From contig SFVK01000003.1 of NCBI GenBank assembly GCA_004561545.1, forward strand, positions 94,329 to 158,328: a stretch of DNA of 64,000 bases, in the 5' to 3' direction. Each line of letters opens with the position of its first letter. Within the stretch, counting starts at the first letter, position 1. The position numbers were made by a program, and so were the translations under genes. This DNA comes from a bacterium (GTDB lineage: Bacteria; Bacillota; Clostridia; Oscillospirales; Ruminococcaceae). Below the pieces are notes generated by a model. That model worked only from the letters and a program-made list of their open reading frames with translations. It was not told the DNA's origin and did not search any database. Below are positions 63,656 to 64,000 of this stretch, one piece after another.

Positions 63656-64000
63656 AAAAACACTCCCTTCAATTTACAACGGACATTATTCAGCCCATTG
63701 GGGGGTAATTCCCACAGATTTTTTGTTTTTTCTTTCACCATACAACGGACATTTTTTCAACGTTTGTCCACCGGTACGCGAAGATTTCAATAAAAAACGC
63801 GCTCTCGGTTTTTCTGGAAACGAGAACGCATTGGAGATACATGTATAAGATTTTAGAGAATAGCAAGCACATCCGGTGTCCGTACACACCGGAAAAATGA
63901 GCGATTCAGCCTTGCAGCCGATACGCTCATTTTGAAATTTTGGGAAAGTCCCAAACCCCTGATTTCTGAATTGGAAATTCTTTCTGAACTTTGCGGGAAA
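63656..64000. other. Non-coding DNA upstream of mobC: iterons and tandem hairpins, possible oriT
   Basis: No gene. TACAACGGACATT occurs twice (63675-63687 and 63741-63753), with a related CAACGTTTGTCC after the second. Three stems follow: TCCGGTGT/ACACCGGA (63872-63893), AAAATGAGCG/CGCTCATTTT (63894-63933) and TTTGGGA/TCCCAAA (63939-63955). A further stem (TCTCG/CGAGA) lies near 63805-63826. Direct repeats and stems before mobC are where oriT is expected. Confidence 0.5.

Overview
This 64 kb window looks like the chromosome of a gut-type, high-GC member of the Firmicutes, most likely Oscillospiraceae/Ruminococcaceae (Gemmiger, Subdoligranulum or Faecalibacterium-like). That is inferred from gene content and style: AGGAGG-type ribosome sites, lipoprotein solute-binding proteins with Ser/Ala-rich linkers, HPr/EI, Rex, RF3, a tepA-ftsK/spoIIIE neighbourhood, ffs-dnaX-ebfC-recR, and smpB-ssrA. 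No marker gene fixes the species.

Layout. (1) 1-17.2 kb, minus strand: a large surface-polysaccharide region. A PPK2-type kinase gene heads a tightly packed run of nine glycosyltransferases (five GT2-like, four GT-B/GT4-like) ending at a terminator near 6.2 kb. A second promoter then drives an MBOAT O-acyltransferase, an SGNH-like membrane-anchored partner, a carbohydrate-biosynthesis protein and a Wzx-like flippase, followed by a GNAT acetyltransferase and the 5' end of hflX. (2) 17.2-19.9 kb: ferrous iron uptake (FeoA-FeoB fusion plus a 56-aa Cys-rich partner). (3) 20.0-22.5 kb: a polar amino-acid ABC transporter with a probable ArgR operator over its promoter. (4) 22.6-27.3 kb: the most unusual locus. 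It holds a radical SAM/SPASM-type enzyme, a membrane protein whose cytoplasmic tail is a Cys-Ala repeat, and a double-AAA+ ATPase whose first P-loop is degenerate. The three are translationally coupled, have their own promoter, and have a terminator-like hairpin in the leader. I do not recognise this as a described system.

(5) 27.3-35.4 kb: housekeeping genes (RF3, gamma-carbonic-anhydrase-like protein, HAD phosphatase, HPr, enzyme I, a GNAT-methyltransferase fusion, HtrA). (6) 35.8-45.1 kb: a pectin-use locus with pectinesterase, sugar isomerase/epimerase, GH105, GH28, a divergent AraC regulator and a three-gene sugar ABC transporter; a 173-bp MITE-like element lies between the two parts. 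(7) 45.6-56.2 kb: tdk, rex, tepA, ftsK, a ComEC-like MBL hydrolase, then metF, the MetH reactivation domain as a separate protein, and a short B12-dependent methionine synthase. (8) 56.3-58.3 kb: a lower-GC polytopic membrane protein cut by an in-frame stop near its 3' end. (9) 58.4-62.3 kb: SRP RNA, dnaX, ebfC, recR, smpB, tmRNA. (10) 62.3-64 kb: lower-GC mobile DNA (RepA-like, MobC, small ORFs, hairpins and iterons) starting directly after the tmRNA gene, which suggests integration at the ssrA 3' end.

Start codons were chosen by Shine-Dalgarno spacing. Promoters and terminators were read by eye from hexamers, spacers and stem-loops. Family assignments come from motif recognition, not searches. 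In this high-GC DNA the long open frames antisense to real genes were discarded.
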